Shown here: positions 1 to 13,289 of the stretch, in pieces
Layout of the letters: each line of letters starts with the position of its first letter
Position numbering within the stretch: position 1 is the first letter of the stretch
DNA from: Amyloporia xantha
Lineage: Eukaryota > Basidiomycota > Agaricomycetes > Polyporales > Adustoporiaceae
Assembly: GCA_036971615.1 (NCBI GenBank)
Contig: JAYKKR010000004.1
Coordinates: forward strand, 2,232,001-2,296,000
Direction of reading: 5' to 3'
Length of the DNA stretch: 64,000 nt
The notes under the pieces: model-generated
Databases searched by the model: none
What the model was told of the DNA's origin: nothing
The model's input: the letters and a program-made list of their open reading frames with translations, nothing else
Translations under genes and position numbers: made by a program

Positions 1-983
1 GCGGCATGCTCTGCCATGCGCGTCCACAGCGAGGCCTGACGGCGCGCATAGCATACATGACCTGGAGGCCCATAGAGGCGGGAGCGCCATAGGTTCGCCT
101 TGTTATGGAAGCTCGCCTGCGTCCACGCCATCTCTGCCGTGACCATGACAAACTCCTCCGCCCACCTATCCTTACGTGATTTTGCACGGAACCAGTTGAC
201 GCGATGCACTGCCGCGCTGCAGTCAGCATTGCGGGCATTGGACGGACCACAAGCGCACTCACACTCCGTCAACCAGTTGGACTGCGTTGAATCGCCCTCG
301 ATGTCTACGGTCCATATCCAGGACAACTTGTCCTGCCGTGTTCCTCGGATGGAGTTGTCGAGCAGCGCGGTGATCGCCTTGAGGTCATCATGTTGAATGG
401 CACGGAAGCGCGCTTTGATGGCGTCAGTCGGATTCAGAGCGAGGATGGCGTGGCGGCTTTGACTGTAAATGCGCACGTTCTCTAGCACCGCCCTCTGCGT
501 GGAGATGACCTCGTCCCAGGACCGGAGCTTTTGGCGCTGGCTCTTTGCATGACGAACCGCCGTACGAAACAGCACTGACTTGTAACCAATGGCGAGGCGA
601 ATCTGATGAAGGGCGTCATTGGCCTGCCCAATGCGCAAACTCAACTCCTCCGAAGCGATGTCCTCTAAACCGCTGGCCACGACAACATCGTAGCCAAGCT
701 GCGATGGAAGCGAAATGATGGCGCTCTCAGGCTGGATTCCAGAATCGATCTCACCGGTGTAAATCTCATCAAGAGGATTGACATCTTCCTCCAGTGCATC
801 CCATTCAGACCCGTCATAAGCCTCTGAGGCGCCATCCCCATCGGGCTCGGCCACAAGTGGAATGTACGAAGCGGCTTTGGACTCGAATGTCACTATACGC
901 TTCTGAAGGCGCTGACGGCGCTCCTCCAGCGCAAGGCGGTCCGCCACCAGCGGATGCCGGCCCATCTTCCGTTTCAGTTGGCT
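1..983 (-). pseudogene. KDZ transposase copy L, 3' part
   Basis: C-terminal third of the transposase of copy L, matching the right-hand part of the gene in copy R (40540-41513). It encodes the family's conserved tail: the segment starting QLKRKMGRHPL, then RIGQANDALHQIRLAIGYKS, WTVDIEGDS and, after an intron, HRVNWFRAKSRKDRW. The gene is split: its 5' part lies at 13783-16334 on the other side of Gypsy-1. The true stop codon would fall just outside the window. Since Gypsy-1 sits in an intron in the same orientation, the interruption could in principle be spliced, but at ~12.8 kb that seems unlikely. Confidence 0.8.
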
Positions 984-988
984 AATGA

Positions 989-1463
989 TGTGAGAGCTCG
1001 TCGATTGGAGGTCTCCGGTGTCAGGGGACAGTATTCCCTATCGTAGAGTTCGAGACTTGGTGGACTCTCTGTGAGTCCTCGATTGCTGCGGGGACACTAG
1101 ACGGCTATCGTCAGAGTGCCACGTAGCGCGGCCGTGGAGTTTCGGACGTCGAGCGCGTCGTCGAGCGCGCGAGAGTCCGGCGACGATGGTCGAATCCTGC
1201 TGAGAGCGCAGGGATCGCCCGATCTCCGACCCGTAGGCTGTGAGCGAGCACAAGGAGTAAGAGCGAGTAGAAGATGTTCTTCCTATTCGAGATAGGCGCG
1301 TAGAGTAATACAAACGGTCACGTGCGTACGGAAAGATCATTAGACTACCTATGAAGACGGAAAAAGACTACGGGGTGAGAATAGAGTAGGCTCTCGCTTC
1401 CCGAAAGTGGAGCGGAATACCATCGCATATATCCTTTGGATATCCTGCGCAGTATCCGTCACA
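989..1463 (-). repeat. Gypsy-1 3' LTR
   Basis: 475 bp long terminal repeat, nearly identical to 13303-13777. It begins TGTGACGGATACTGCG on the minus strand and ends CTCTCACA. The last ~38 codons of ORF3 run into it and stop at 1349. Confidence 0.93.
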
Positions 1464-4096
1464 GAGCCCCCCAGCGAGAGACGAATCTGTTCGCGCGTGA
1501 GCGCATCCACATCCCAATCCAGCATTACTCGGCCCAGGGCCCGCCAGTGACGAAGACGGAGGAGGTCGTCCGCGCTGTCCAGGAGACGTGGCTCATCGAA
1601 TTTCGGGACGACGGTTAGGGTCGGACCCCAAATGCGGCGGATACGATCCCTCAGACTGGCCCAAACTTGAGGCTTGTCGTCGGGAGCAGCGAGTCGTAGC
1701 GTGGTGCTTCTAGCCGCCGTGAGTCGTTCGAAGTCTTGACGGAAGTGGAACGTATCCAGCTCCCAGGCCATTTGGTCGAGCATGACTGGGGAGACTTCTT
1801 CGAAGCCTCGTTCCGCGAGCTGAGTCGGGTTGAGTTGCCCGTCGGTGCTAGCGCGGATCGCTTGGCTAGCGGCTCTACCTGGACGAAGACGCATTCTCCA
1901 TTCGCGGAAGTTCTTCGCTAGTCGTTGGCCCGGGAGACCCGAATGGAAGAGCTTCAGATATTTCGCGCGATTGGCCTTCCAAACCAGGCCAGACTCGTAC
2001 GCCGTAGGCGCGCTCCGGTGGAAGAGGGAACCTGGTGGCAGCTCGTAGTCGTGAATAGAGGGGAAGATCGGCGCAGGGCCTCCTTCCGTTTCGAAGAATT
2101 GCCTCGTGGGTCTCAGGCTAACGTCAAGCTCGAACGGGTGCGCTAAGTAAGACTCGATTGCTTCGCTAGAGGAAATAGGAAGGCTCGTGCGGAATGGACG
2201 TCCGGAAGAGTCGATGACCACTCGAGTAGCGCTTGATCCCTCTATCCTAGGTTGGCTACCGCTAGCGTCGGGAGTGGGAGGTAACGTCGGAGGAGGCGCT
2301 GCGGCGGGAGGAAGGACCAGCGGGTCTTGACTACGGAGCGTTAGTCGTCGAGGGTTGGCGGCTGGAGCCAGTCGATCCGCCAGCGTTCGCGGGTCAGTCA
2401 AACGAAGAAGAAGGGGATTAGACGACCCGGGCGAGGCTGACTCTGATAAAGGTACTGCATCGTCCGGCTTGTCCGTCAAGCGATCGACGAGCGGGGGTCG
2501 AGGCATTGCCGTACTCACGGCGCGGCGACCGCGCTCGTGGTCCTCCGAAACCGTAGGGCTCCGGGACCTTTCCCGTCGCGTCCGAAGGCGGGGAGGTGAA
2601 GCTTCGCCGAGAGTAGCGACGATCCGGAGGAGGCGACCGCGATCGACTTGATCTCCATCGACGCGGCGATCGCGAGCGACGGCGACTCCAGGACCTGTCG
2701 CGGTCTGCGGGCCGGGCGGTGTAGCGGCGCGGGGACCAGTGTCGATCAGCTCCAACTGGAGATCGACTTCTACGCCTCCGGAAAGGGGAACGCCGCGTTC
2801 GAGGGACTCTATCCTGCCGTATGGGAGACTTGCTCTTGTTTACCGCGACTGGGCGACGTGAAGAGGACGGCGTAGCGTCCCGAGGAGTTGGGCTTCGACC
2901 CCGTCGTTCCAAGGGCGCAACTACAGACGGGCTGGGAACGGGCGGCAAGAGAGGGAGACTCGGAGGGGAAGGAGCCGCGCTGTTCTGATCGGGTTCTGAA
3001 GGTACCGACGTGGTCGGGAGCTTCGGCTGTGTCAGGCAAGACGAATGGAGGAGGCGACGAGAGTAAGGACGGGGAGCGGCCCAGATCGATACGCTCGCTG
3101 CTGCGCCAGCTGTCGTCGTCAGGCTCCCAATCTGAAGGCAGATCCTCGTCGTGTAGTTCCGCTGTTTCCCGTTCCTTGCGTTTCGCTCGTCGTAAGGCCT
3201 TGGACGATTTCAGATGCTTAGGTTGAGCGTGATGGTCGTCCTCGTCGTAGTATTCCCAAGATAGTCGTTCGTCCATGAGTCGTTGCGTAACGAGGCGCGT
3301 GCGCGAAGGAGGTGGAGATTGTTGAATGATGAACCATACTGGGACGCCCGTGAATACCAGTCGCTTCAGAGTCTCGCCGTCGGGGTTCGGCAACCAACAA
3401 CCTACGGCAGGATTTACCGACAATGGCTGGGCCAGGTGCCCTGATCGATACGCCCCCCAGACGTGTTGAAACCATGAAAATGCGCGCAGTTCTACGATGA
3501 AACGCTGCAAAAGCGCCACCGTAATCCGGTGTTGCAGGAGGGATCGCGTGAGACAGCCTTCGTTCTTGGATTTCTCCACTTCGCGGGGCCGGACGTCGAT
3601 GAAGATTTTTTCCGCCCGGCCTGATCGCGGCGACTATAGCAGCTTGTCGTTCGCGTTCGAGAAGAGTGATTAGTGCGTCCCAGAAGGCGCGGTCCGGAAT
3701 TCCCTTGTGATTCGACCAATTGCTGGTGTGAAAGGTGACCTGCGAACCCTTGTCGTTTTCCGGCTCGAGAGTCACGTATGCTGGGTCCAGAAGGCCTTCG
3801 TTCGATCGTCGTTCGTACGCGTAGGCGCGATGCGGGGCGTTGCCTTCGAACCATCCGGGCTGAAAGGTCCACTCATGGGGTCCTCGTCGTCCGTCCGCGA
3901 AGGTCTGATGACTTTCGCCGACCTTAGGCGGCACAGGTGGAATATAGTCAGCGTTGGGCGAGACGGCGTAGCGACCTTCCGGGAGTACACAGTACGAACG
4001 CGTCGAGAGGTGGCCCAGGTACAGTCGCCACGAGTTGTCTCGCGTAGACGGTCGGGGAGGGACGGAGTTGACCAAGTCGACTGGAAACGACGTCAC
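1349..4096 (-). pseudogene. Gypsy-1 ORF3: accessory protein in the env position, SR-rich centre
   Basis: Between the chromodomain and the 3' LTR lies ~2.7 kb of minus-strand coding sequence that I do not recognise by name. Read across frames it gives one protein of roughly 870 residues. The N-terminal part (4096-3610) contains WRLYLGHLSTRSYCVLPEGR; the second part (3579-2960) contains a segment around GVPVWFIIQQ; the centre (about 2948-2480) is rich in RS, SR and RSPRR repeats; the C-terminal part (2480-1349) contains YLKLFHSGLPGQ and DMDVDALTR-like helices. The frame changes near 3605 (in an A6 run), near 2950 and near 2480. I see no signal peptide or membrane helix, so it is not an envelope glycoprotein. 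A DNA- or RNA-associated role is only suggested by the SR tract. Confidence 0.55.
1464..1476 (-). other. Gypsy-1 polypurine-like tract
   Basis: On the minus strand GCTGGGGGGCTC directly precedes the 3' LTR start TGTGAC. A G-run at this position is the expected plus-strand primer site. It overlaps coding sequence of ORF3. Confidence 0.5.
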
Positions 4097-4419
4097 CGTG
4101 TTGTAGATTTGCGTCGAGGGTCCATCTTGACGAAGAAGACACGGTCTGGCTTTCAGACGCGAGCTCGGGGTTTCGTAGTGTGACGGAAGAGAGGAGATGA
4201 GGAAAGTGGGGAAATCGCGAGTACGTAGAAAACAAGAGACAAGGCGGGATTCGAGCGCTGGCCAGAGGCACGGGCCGTCACGTGGACGTGATCTCGATCA
4301 CTCCGCCGCAATTAGACAAGTACAGTAGGGGATTCGAAGGAAGCAAGTAGGAATAATAGGTCGATCTACAGGGAGAAGTATTTACAATTATAGAATAGAG
4401 GTTGCGGCATTTATAAACT
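4097..4419. other. Spacer between Gypsy-1 pol and ORF3
   Basis: About 320 bp, AT-richer than its flanks, with no coding frame I can support. It may hold the leader or promoter for ORF3. Confidence 0.4.
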
Positions 4420-7400
4420 TCAACGGAGGCCTTGGTCTCGTCGGTACTCGCGCAGGATCTCATGCGCATTTCTTAGGTCCCGCGCTGTTTGCCAAGTATC
4501 GTCCTCGGGGCCGTAGCCTTTCCAACGCACTAGATATTCGATTGCGTTCCGTCGGGAGCGGTTTCTCCGCCAGGCTACGATCCGCTCGACTTCGTATTCC
4601 TCCGCAGCGCCATTCCGAACCCCTAGGGTCAGGAAGGATCGGCCGATCGATCTCTCCCTGTCGCTCAGGATCCGGTTCGTGGTACCGTCGCAAATGTTGT
4701 ATGTTGACGACCGGATGCATAGGGTAGGTGTCCGGAATGGATAAACGGTACGCGAGCGGGCTAAGGCGCTCCTGCACCGTGAATGGACCCAACATTCGCT
4801 GAACGAGTTTCTTCCCAGTGCCTTTGACATCTACTAGTTCCAAGCTGTGCGGGTTCAGGAGAACTTTACTGCCTACAGGAAAGATTTCGTCCCTGCGTCC
4901 CTTATTGTACTGGGTAGCTGATCTCTGTTGGGCCATCGCGATCGCGTCCCGAGCTTTTCGCCGGTGAAGCTCCATACTCATGACGAAGTCGTTTGCCAAT
5001 TCGGTGGGAAGAGTGGGTCGAGCCTCGAAACGATCCTTAGTGGTCAGAAAGTCGGAACCTCCTTTGGGATCGAACCCGTAGAGGAGGAAGTACGGAGAGT
5101 ACCCCGTGGTGGAATGCACGGACGAGTTGTAGGCGTGAGCTAAGGACGACAGCCATTTTGACCAACTCTGCTTATCGCCTTGCGTGTAGGCCCGCAACAT
5201 CGTCTCCAAGTGTTGATTGACGATCTCCGTTTGTCCATCGTGTTGCGGGTGGTGCGAGGAAGAAAGGCTCATGTGGATCCCCAATTCGGAAGACACATTT
5301 CTCCAGAAGTCGGAAGTCCATCGAGCGTCGCGATCGGCGATAATATGGTCAGGGATTCCGAACTTGTAAATCACTTGGTCTACGAATAGTTTAGCGAATC
5401 CTTCTTTAGACAAAGAATCTCGGCATGGCACGAATTGGGCGTGTTTTGAGCATCGGTCAACGGTGACGAACACCGCATTGTACCCGTCTGATTCGGGGAG
5501 ACCGGTGATCAAGTCGAAGGAAACCCACTCGTAAGGTCTAGCGGGGACTGGGTTAGGTCTCAGCAGTCCGGCTTTGGCGCGATGATCAGTTTTGACCTTT
5601 TGACAGACGTCACAAGACTGGACGTAGTAGAGCACGTCCTGTCTGAGCGTGGGCCAGAAGAATCGGCTGCTAATCCTCAAGGCTAGCTTGTAGGGCCCCT
5701 CGTGAGCGGACTCAAAGGGAGAATCGTGGATTCTAGACAGTAAGGGGAAGACTTCGGAACGAGGTACGCATAGACGAGCGGGGTCATGTCCTGTTCGGAA
5801 GTACAGAAGGCCGTCGTCGCCTTTGAAGAAGCACTGTCCCGCGAACAAGGGGATATCCGTTCGATTAGCCGTGACCCACTTCGTTCTGAAGAAAGGATCT
5901 TTCGAATATCCTGTCACGAAACGTTCGCGTAGATCCGGGCTCAGCTGTACTAGAATCTTCGTGGAAGCGGGTTCGTCGTGTCGAGGATCGGGACTCACGG
6001 CGAGAGCCCTACGCTGCAAATCGGGAGCTTGGCTTTCAAGCGTCCCGTCGGGCTCCTTTGCAGAGACAGAGGCTGGAGGTTCGGAATCCGCGAACACGTC
6101 CTCAGGGATACTACCTCCTTGAGCGGGTAAGCCTTGACCCGCGTCTGGTTCGCAGGAAAAGCGGCGCCCGCTAGTTCCGGCCAAAGCTTTTCGGGGGAAG
6201 GAAGGTTCCAAGGATCCGGCTATTGAGACGGAATCCAGGAGAGCGTCTTCCACATCCGCAGAATAAGGCGACTTCTCCAAGATGTCTTCCCAATTCGCGA
6301 GAGTCTGAGCAGCCATTGCCATCCGACGTGCAGGAGCCTTGGCAGCGGCTTCTTCGACTGCAGCGGGGCGTATCTGGTCAGTGAGGATCGGCGTGGATAA
6401 GTCCTTAAGGGGGGAATCGTGCGCAGGCGGAAGACGGGGTAACCTAGAAAGGGGATCAACGTTAGAATGGACTCTACCGGCCCTGTGCACTATGTCCAGG
6501 TTCGGCAAATAAGCGGCGAAAACCGCCCCCCACGCTGCTAGACGGCGGTTGGCGTTTTCGTAGGTACGGGCCCACTGCAGGGCAGCATGGTCCGTAATGA
6601 GGATGACCTTTTCCCCTTCTATGAATGGTTGGAAATGCACCAGGCCTTCCTTGGCGGCGAGGGCCTCGCGCTCCGTAGCAGAATAATTTCGTTCCGCCGG
6701 CTTACACGATCGACTCCAATAAGCGACCACTCTCTCGATAGAAACGATCGTGTCTTCGAAGTTAGGAGCCCACTGCCCAGTACCTCCCGAGTCGTCGAAC
6801 TTGGAAGAAAGGAGCGATACGAGCTTAGGGACCGGTCCTTGCGAGTCGAAAGCTTTGCGCAACCGGTCGTAGACACGGGTCCCCGTTAGGTCCCGAATCG
6901 CGATAGATTGCACTTGTTGCAGGCAACACCCCAGCGCTATGTCCGAAGCATCGGAATAGAGTCGATAGACTCTCCCAGCCTCAGCGTGCGCTAATATGGG
7001 GGCCGACTGTAGAGCGAGCTTAGCTTGTGACCAGGCGATCTCGCATTCCGCCGTCCATTCCCATTTCCGATCTTTCCTAAGAAGCTCGAACAGAGGTGAA
7101 GCGATGAATGAAAAATAAGGGATGTACGCCGAAAAATAGACGACCATCCCCAGAAAGGTCTGGAGTTCGGAGACTTTGGACGGACGAGCTAGTTCCATGA
7201 TGGCTTTTACTTTCTCTTCGTGCGTCGAAAAACCAAGGCGAGAGACCTTTTGACCGAGGAGCAGAATCGAAGTGTACCCGAAGTGGCATTTAGTGGGGGA
7301 TAGCGTGATGCCCGCTCCTTCGACGGCTGAAAGAACTTGATCTAAGTGGTCGACGTGTTCCGTCCAAGACTTCGAGAATACTACGATGTCATCTATATAG

Positions 7401-10400
7401 ACCAACGTGAATAGCCAAAGATACGGCGCTAGAACTTCTTGCATGACACGTTGGAAAGCGGAAGGTCCGTTACGAAGTCCGAAAGGGAGTCTCTTGAATT
7501 GGAAGAGTCCTCGGTGAGTACGGAAAGCTGTTTTCTCCCGATCCTTTTCCGCCACCGTAAGTTGAGTGAATCCGGAGAGGGCGTCCAAGGACGTGAGGAC
7601 TCGCGCTCCTGACAAGGCTTGGAGGATCTCCGATTGCCGCGGAATGGGAAATTCGTCCGGTACGGAGACAGCGTTGAGTCTCCGGTAATCCACGCACAGA
7701 CGAGGTTTCCCGTTACGATACGCGATGAGGACGGGCGCCGCCCAGGGGCTCTTCGATGGTTCAATGACGTCGAGAGCGAGCCAGGAGTCATGTTGTCGAT
7801 CGATGACTTCTCTCTTGGCGGGCGAGGCTGAGTACATCGGTAGCGAGATAGGCTTGGTTCCCTCAGCTACGTCTATCGTGACTTCGGTAGGGTTGTGCCC
7901 TAATCTTCCGTCGAAAGCGAAGGCCGCTTGACGTTTTTTCAACATGAGGACGAGGCGTTCTCGCTCCTCAGGAGGCCACTCGGGTCCGATGTCGAGGAGA
8001 TCTTCGAGGTTCTCGGAAGGATACGTAGAGGGATCGGGGACGTCCGCGGTCTTAGGTCCCCAATTCGAGTCATCCACTTCTGGAGGAGGTTCCCAACCTG
8101 GTTCTTCGGGAGCAGGCGGAGGATTGGACGGAGACCGGGCTTCCTTTTCCAACTGCCCTCGAATGTAAGTCTGCACGGCGAGAGCGTGCGAGGCTAGCTC
8201 GGGCGAGGATTCGGAGAACCATTCGCCGGGGACCTTGAGTTCACCCAACGATTCCCCTCGTCGAACGATATAGGGTCGGTCCGTTGGGTTCGTGACAGGA
8301 ACATAAGGGTGTTCTTTGTCGATAATGGTGGGGGTAGTGAGAAGGAAGGTACCATCTGGTTGGCCCAGCACGGTCTTCTCGACAAACCATTCGTCGTGCC
8401 GAGCAAAGGAGACGTCCACGGGTACTGGGGAACATGAATGCGGAGATATACGAACGTCCTTCGCGGCTGTCGCTGTGGGACGTTCGGCGTGATTCCGGGC
8501 ACGACGTTTTCGTGCTTTGTTCCGCCGATGCGTTTTAGCTCTTACGTAGCTAGCCTCAGCTCCTCGACCGTAAACTCGTAGGTTAGGGCGGTCCTTTGGA
8601 GCCGAAGATGACGCTGGAATGGTATACCCCGTCCTGCCAATGCGGATGGAGGATCCTTCTTGAACGCTGCGGAGGACACTTAGTTCGTAGTTAACATGGA
8701 AATCCTCACCTAGTAAAAGGGGAGAAGTCATCCCGGGCACTACGTAACACTCCGCGAGCATTTCTACGTAATCTCCCTCCAAGGTCTCTACAAAGACGGG
8801 AGTTTGGACGTAACCCGTGATCTTGAAACCGTTGGTGAGTTGGAAGAGATTCATTCTTAATCCTTGTCGTACGGAAGGGCGAGAGGCCTCAGGAAGTGAT
8901 TCGAGGTATTCTTTCGAAACTAACGAGATATCAGCGCCGGAATCAGCCCGACAAACGACCTCTGGGTGAAGCACGTTGCCGAAACGGGCTTGGAAGGATA
9001 ACGCAGACACTCCCACGGTCGAATGCCCAGCTGGAGGGTCTCGAACACGTCGGAGCGGAACCACTCGAGGGGGAAGCGGGGGCGGAAGTTGCTCGAAGTC
9101 CTCTTCTTGGACCGGAATTCCTGGTGCCGTCGCCGCTGTATGAGCAGAAACACACGGTGGGGTCTCGTACTCGACCGAACCGTCCACCGCCAACGCTTCT
9201 GCGAGCCGGTCAACGAGGCTATCTCGCGTGTCCGACTCATCGTCTCCAGGGCACAATATAATGTGAGGACTATCGACCGGAAGAGACTCACTTCTTCGTT
9301 GTTCAGGCTCGGGGATTTCTTCGCAAGTGGTTCGGGAAGGTGACGGGCGTGATTCTGAGTCAACGCGCAGAGCTTCACCTTCGAGCTGACGGGCGACCGT
9401 CCACGAAACAGACCAAAGGGTTTCATTCTGGCTACGAACATAAGCTACGAACGCCCTATCATACTCCTTATTCTCCGCCGGGTCCGTGTCATGTTCCGCT
9501 GACACGGCATTAGCCATCCTACGGACTTGGTATTCGTTCCAATGGGGGCATTCCCTGTCCCAATGTTTGGGACTCCCACAGACACGACAGGGCCCGGGCG
9601 GAGGGGTCTTGCTGACTACCGAGTTATTGGCCGGGTAAGCGTAACCACCTGGGGGAGGTCGTCGATTGCTTGTTCGAGGACCGTTATCGGACCTTCGCGG
9701 AGGAGGAGCATTGGATACCGCAAGAGCTTCAGCTGCTTCCCCGACAGGATTCTCTCCTACAGATGAGGCAAGATCCAAGGCTTCGAACTGGGCGATTAAG
9801 TCGTTCGAGTCTGCTCCTTCCTCTGGTTCACCGACAGCGGCATAAGCTCTGCGTCGGAAGGATCGGGTTCGAGGCTTTTGCTCGTGATCGTGATCCCGAA
9901 CGTTCGAACGAGTAGCCGCATCGAGCGCTGCGAACGCGACGAGTTGGTCCGTTTTATCTTGGACTTCCGATAAAAAGGCGGCAATAGTTTGTAGATTGTC
10001 GGCGGTCAGAACTGTGGCCCATGTAGGAGGAGCGTTCTGCAGAACCGCCATGATCTCGTCGCTGGCGTTGTCAGCCGCCGAGGTGACGTGTCGGTGATAT
10101 AGAAGCCTCCGTTCCACGAAATCAAGAGGGGACTCTTGAGTGTGACCCGGTTGACGGAAGCGTTGAACGTCGTAGATGGATCGTAACTTCCGCTGGAATT
10201 GGTATGTGAAGAAATGTAGTCGAATACCTTCGAGCATGGCGGACCAATCAGTCATGTATGCTAGCCGGATACCTGAATCAAGCAGGCTCCACCACCTCTT
10301 AGCTCCGTCGGTAAACCGGGTCGGGGCCATGACTGCGATACCCCGCGCCATGGCGGGATTGAGGTCCGCGAGAATGTTCATGTCACGGATGTACGCTAGG

Positions 10401-11652
10401 ATGGTGTCAAGTTCGCCATCCCACTCCGGAACAGAATCTTTCGGGTATTTAAGGTCGAGGCGCGGGTTCTGTTCACGCGGGGAAGGATAGTGGTTAATGA
10501 TGATAGTCGGAAGGTCTGGTGGTCCTTGAGAGGCTGCTGCGCCTCTAGGAGGGCCGGGATCCGGGGGACCTCCACCGTTTCCTTGTGGTCTTCTAGGAGG
10601 AGGCGGAGGCGGAGGCGGAGCGGGATAGCCTCTCCCATTCGTCGAAGAATGCGATGAATCGGGATCGGGAGGATCAGGCCATCGAGCGTCCGGAGTGTAG
10701 ACGTAAGTAGTCGCGTTTCCCGTCGGATTGGTCCTCACGTACCCAGGCGTGGCGGCGTCCCCACTCCTTCGATGAGAGTTCCTTGAAGGAGAAGGAGGGG
10801 AAGTGTTGGAGGCGTAGCTCATCCCCGGATCCGGGAAAGAAGGACGAGCTTGACCAGCGTACGCTGAACTGGACCCTCGGTTCGTGGCTGGTTCTCGAGG
10901 GAAAGACCGAGCGTGGCTGGCACGCATCGTTTCCTCCGCGAGCGAAGCGGGGGTTCGGCTTTCGAACGCCCCGCCCGTTTGAGATTCAGGAGGGTGGCTG
11001 ATAGACGGAGGGACTTCGCCGTTATTAATGGGATATACTAGGTTCCTGATAGAGTCGTACGCGTGCGTGGCCGGGAGAGCGGCCGACAACCCTCGAGGTA
11101 ACGGTCCCGACTTACGGCGTGAGTCGTTAGACTTCTTCTCCGAGGGCGGCAAGGGTTCCGCCGGAGAGGATTCTATTCTAGTAGTATCGTTAGCTGGAGT
11201 ATGATAAGCGCTTACTCCTCCAAAGGTAACTCGACGCGATGGGCTCCCTGCGGCTGGTGCGTCTACGGGGAAGTCGGTTCCTCGAGGGCCCTTAGGCGCA
11301 ACCGGAGTGGAGGCGGGTCTCCAGCTTCCAGTCGGAGCCTTTCGTGCTCCGGGAGGTGGTAGCGTAAATTCCGGGTTGCCGAAACTTGAACGTGGTCGTG
11401 GAGCGCAATTGGGACGGATAGTCACGTTAGGCGGGGGCGATCTGCGAATCGATTCGTCCGGGTGGCAACCGCTTCGGGTTTCTCAGGTAGTTCCGTTCGG
11501 TCGAGCGAAGGATCCGCGGGCGCTGGGGCATTCGGAAGCTCGATGTAACTGAGTCCACCCGACGACGGAGCTTGCGTAACAACCGGAGGGTCCGCCTGAG
11601 AACCGTCTCTGCTCAGAGGGTGCGGCCGCGTCAGTTGTTCAACTTCAATCAT
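4420..11652 (-). CDS. Gypsy-1 gag-pol with C-terminal chromodomain
   Basis: One long frame covers 11425-4460 (2321 codons) but has no ATG of its own: an ATG-led 76-codon frame (11652-11422) overlaps it, and a shift near the C5 run at ~11443 would join them. Gag is followed by a CCHC knuckle CRVCGSPKHWDREC (~9590-9549), a retropepsin with DSGA (~8945), reverse transcriptase with YIDD (~7400-7385), RNase H with LYSDASD (~6960), and integrase with an HHCC finger and D-D-E residues in FDLITGL (~5505), ADRDARW (~5325) and QTEIVNQ (~5220). The chromodomain (AAEEYEVERIVAW to LVRWKGYG, ~4615-4440) is in another frame; a one-base difference near 4625 would restore it. In this family the chromodomain targets integration to heterochromatin. 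Confidence 0.9.
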
Positions 11653-13236
11653 CGAGGCGTCGCCGGAAGCGACCCGGCTCGTGGCGAGACAGCGACTCTA
11701 CGACGAGCCGGGGTATGGTAGGCCGCTGAAAGCGCAAGGCTTGATTGGGAGGAACTTCCCTAAGTTCAGCGGGCACGGGACGTCCTGTCAAACGATCTCC
11801 CGCTGTCCTTCGTTCCACGATATGGCGGTACTGCGAAGTGAGAGAAGGAGCGACGTCGGGACGAAGTAACCACTGATCCAATCGACGCCTCGTAGCGAGT
11901 GGGCGCTGCCGGCTTCGCTATAGAAATCCGAGGCAGTGGATGGGATAGATTGGGCCATGGGATGGCCGCAGTGCAAATCGTTGCGCTGGCAGAGAATTTC
12001 CATAGCTTTGCCGGCTCGTAGTTGCATTAGCTGGAAGGCGTCACAGAGGGAGCTTTTGGATTCGCAACCCTTCAGTATCGATAGCAGTCGATCATGGTGG
12101 TCGAACTCCCAAGACTTCACCGAGTTGTCCAATCGCAACATGGCCTTTACTGCTCGTTCCAACCCGTCCGACAGGTAGTAGATACGCTGCAGTATGTGAG
12201 CGGGCAAGCGAAATCTTCTCTCGATACCAGCGGCTTCCCCGGCGTCGAAGACATGAACTTCGGAGAACTCTTCGAGAAGGAAATCGTATACTTCGTCGGC
12301 GACGCTGCGATAGACTCCTCGACGGTCAGGTTCGGCGAGTTCGGCGATGATCTCGAGGGAGGCCTCCTTATCTCTCAAGGCCTCGTAGAGGTAACCGTGA
12401 GCGTCGCATAGTGAACGCATCGTGCTGCGTTCCAGAGGGGCGTTGGCTGCTTCGCGGACGGAGGTGTGCGACACCCGAGATCGTCGACTAGCGCGAGATT
12501 TCGAGGAAGTCGTGGAAGCTGCGGAGTGGATGCTAGCTGCGCGAGTTCTGTCCGGTAACGTGCTATTTCCTTCGATCGCGGTCGTAGGGGCAGTCGGAAC
12601 TGGAGTAGTGGGGATAGGCTCAGCGATGGGAACGTCTGAAGCAGGCACGGGAGCGTTAGGGGCTTCGTCTGCCTCGGCGGCTGGAGTCTCCTCAGGCGAA
12701 GAAAGGGGGTCAGCAGGGGGTGATCCATTGGAATCGACGGCCGCGGCACTGGAAGTGTCGGGAGCTGGTTCTCGAGGCTTTTCGAGATCCTCCCTAGAGA
12801 AGTTTGGGCCAATAGAGACGTGCTGAAACGCTCCAGGGAAATGAGGCGATCTAAGCGTGTGCGGGATGTTTTCTCCCGCTTCGAAAAACGGCGTATTCGA
12901 TCCAAACGAGAATCGATATGGGTTTTCCCCTAGCCGAGCGGGAGTAGATTCGACGATTCCGCCCCATCGCCCGGACTCTCCTAGGTCGTCGGAACCGATC
13001 AGGACGGGGGTAGATCCTGCTGGCGAGGGACCCGACGACGATGTCGGTAAGGCAGTTCTAGGTAATCCTACAAGGTGAGCTAAGTGCGGGGCTTGCAGAG
13101 GCGGAGAGGCCGAAGGGGCCAGAGGTCGTAAACGCGTGATTCCAGGGTGCGGAGGACGCGCAGGTTCGACTGAGACTTCTCTAGATGTTCGCTCTGGAGA
13201 TCTCTTCTTCGTTTCGACGGCGGGATCGGTCGACAT
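11645..13236 (-). CDS. Gypsy-1 ORF0: unknown protein upstream of gag
   Basis: An ATG-started frame of 482 codons (13236-11788) right after the primer site. It is Pro/Ser/Thr-rich over the first ~250 residues, then turns into an ordered helical stretch (from SLCDAHGYLYEALRDKEASL to LKGCESKSSLCDAFQLMQLR). Near 11885 the more plausible coding continues in another frame (LDQWLLRPDVAPSLTSQYRH) and ends at 11645. That stop overlaps the ATG of the next frame by a few bases, as in a coupled arrangement. I recognise no domain. Position before Gag and length suggest an accessory or extended Gag protein. One frameshift is needed for the longer reading. Confidence 0.6.
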
Positions 13237-13289
13237 GGTAGAGGTTGAGCAATCGAACGTACTACGTGTAGGGGTGGACTATCTCCCCT

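Noticed and set aside
1349..4096. Envelope gene of a fungal errantivirus
   Set aside because: Position fits, but there is no signal peptide, transmembrane helix or cysteine-rich ectodomain, and the centre is SR-rich.
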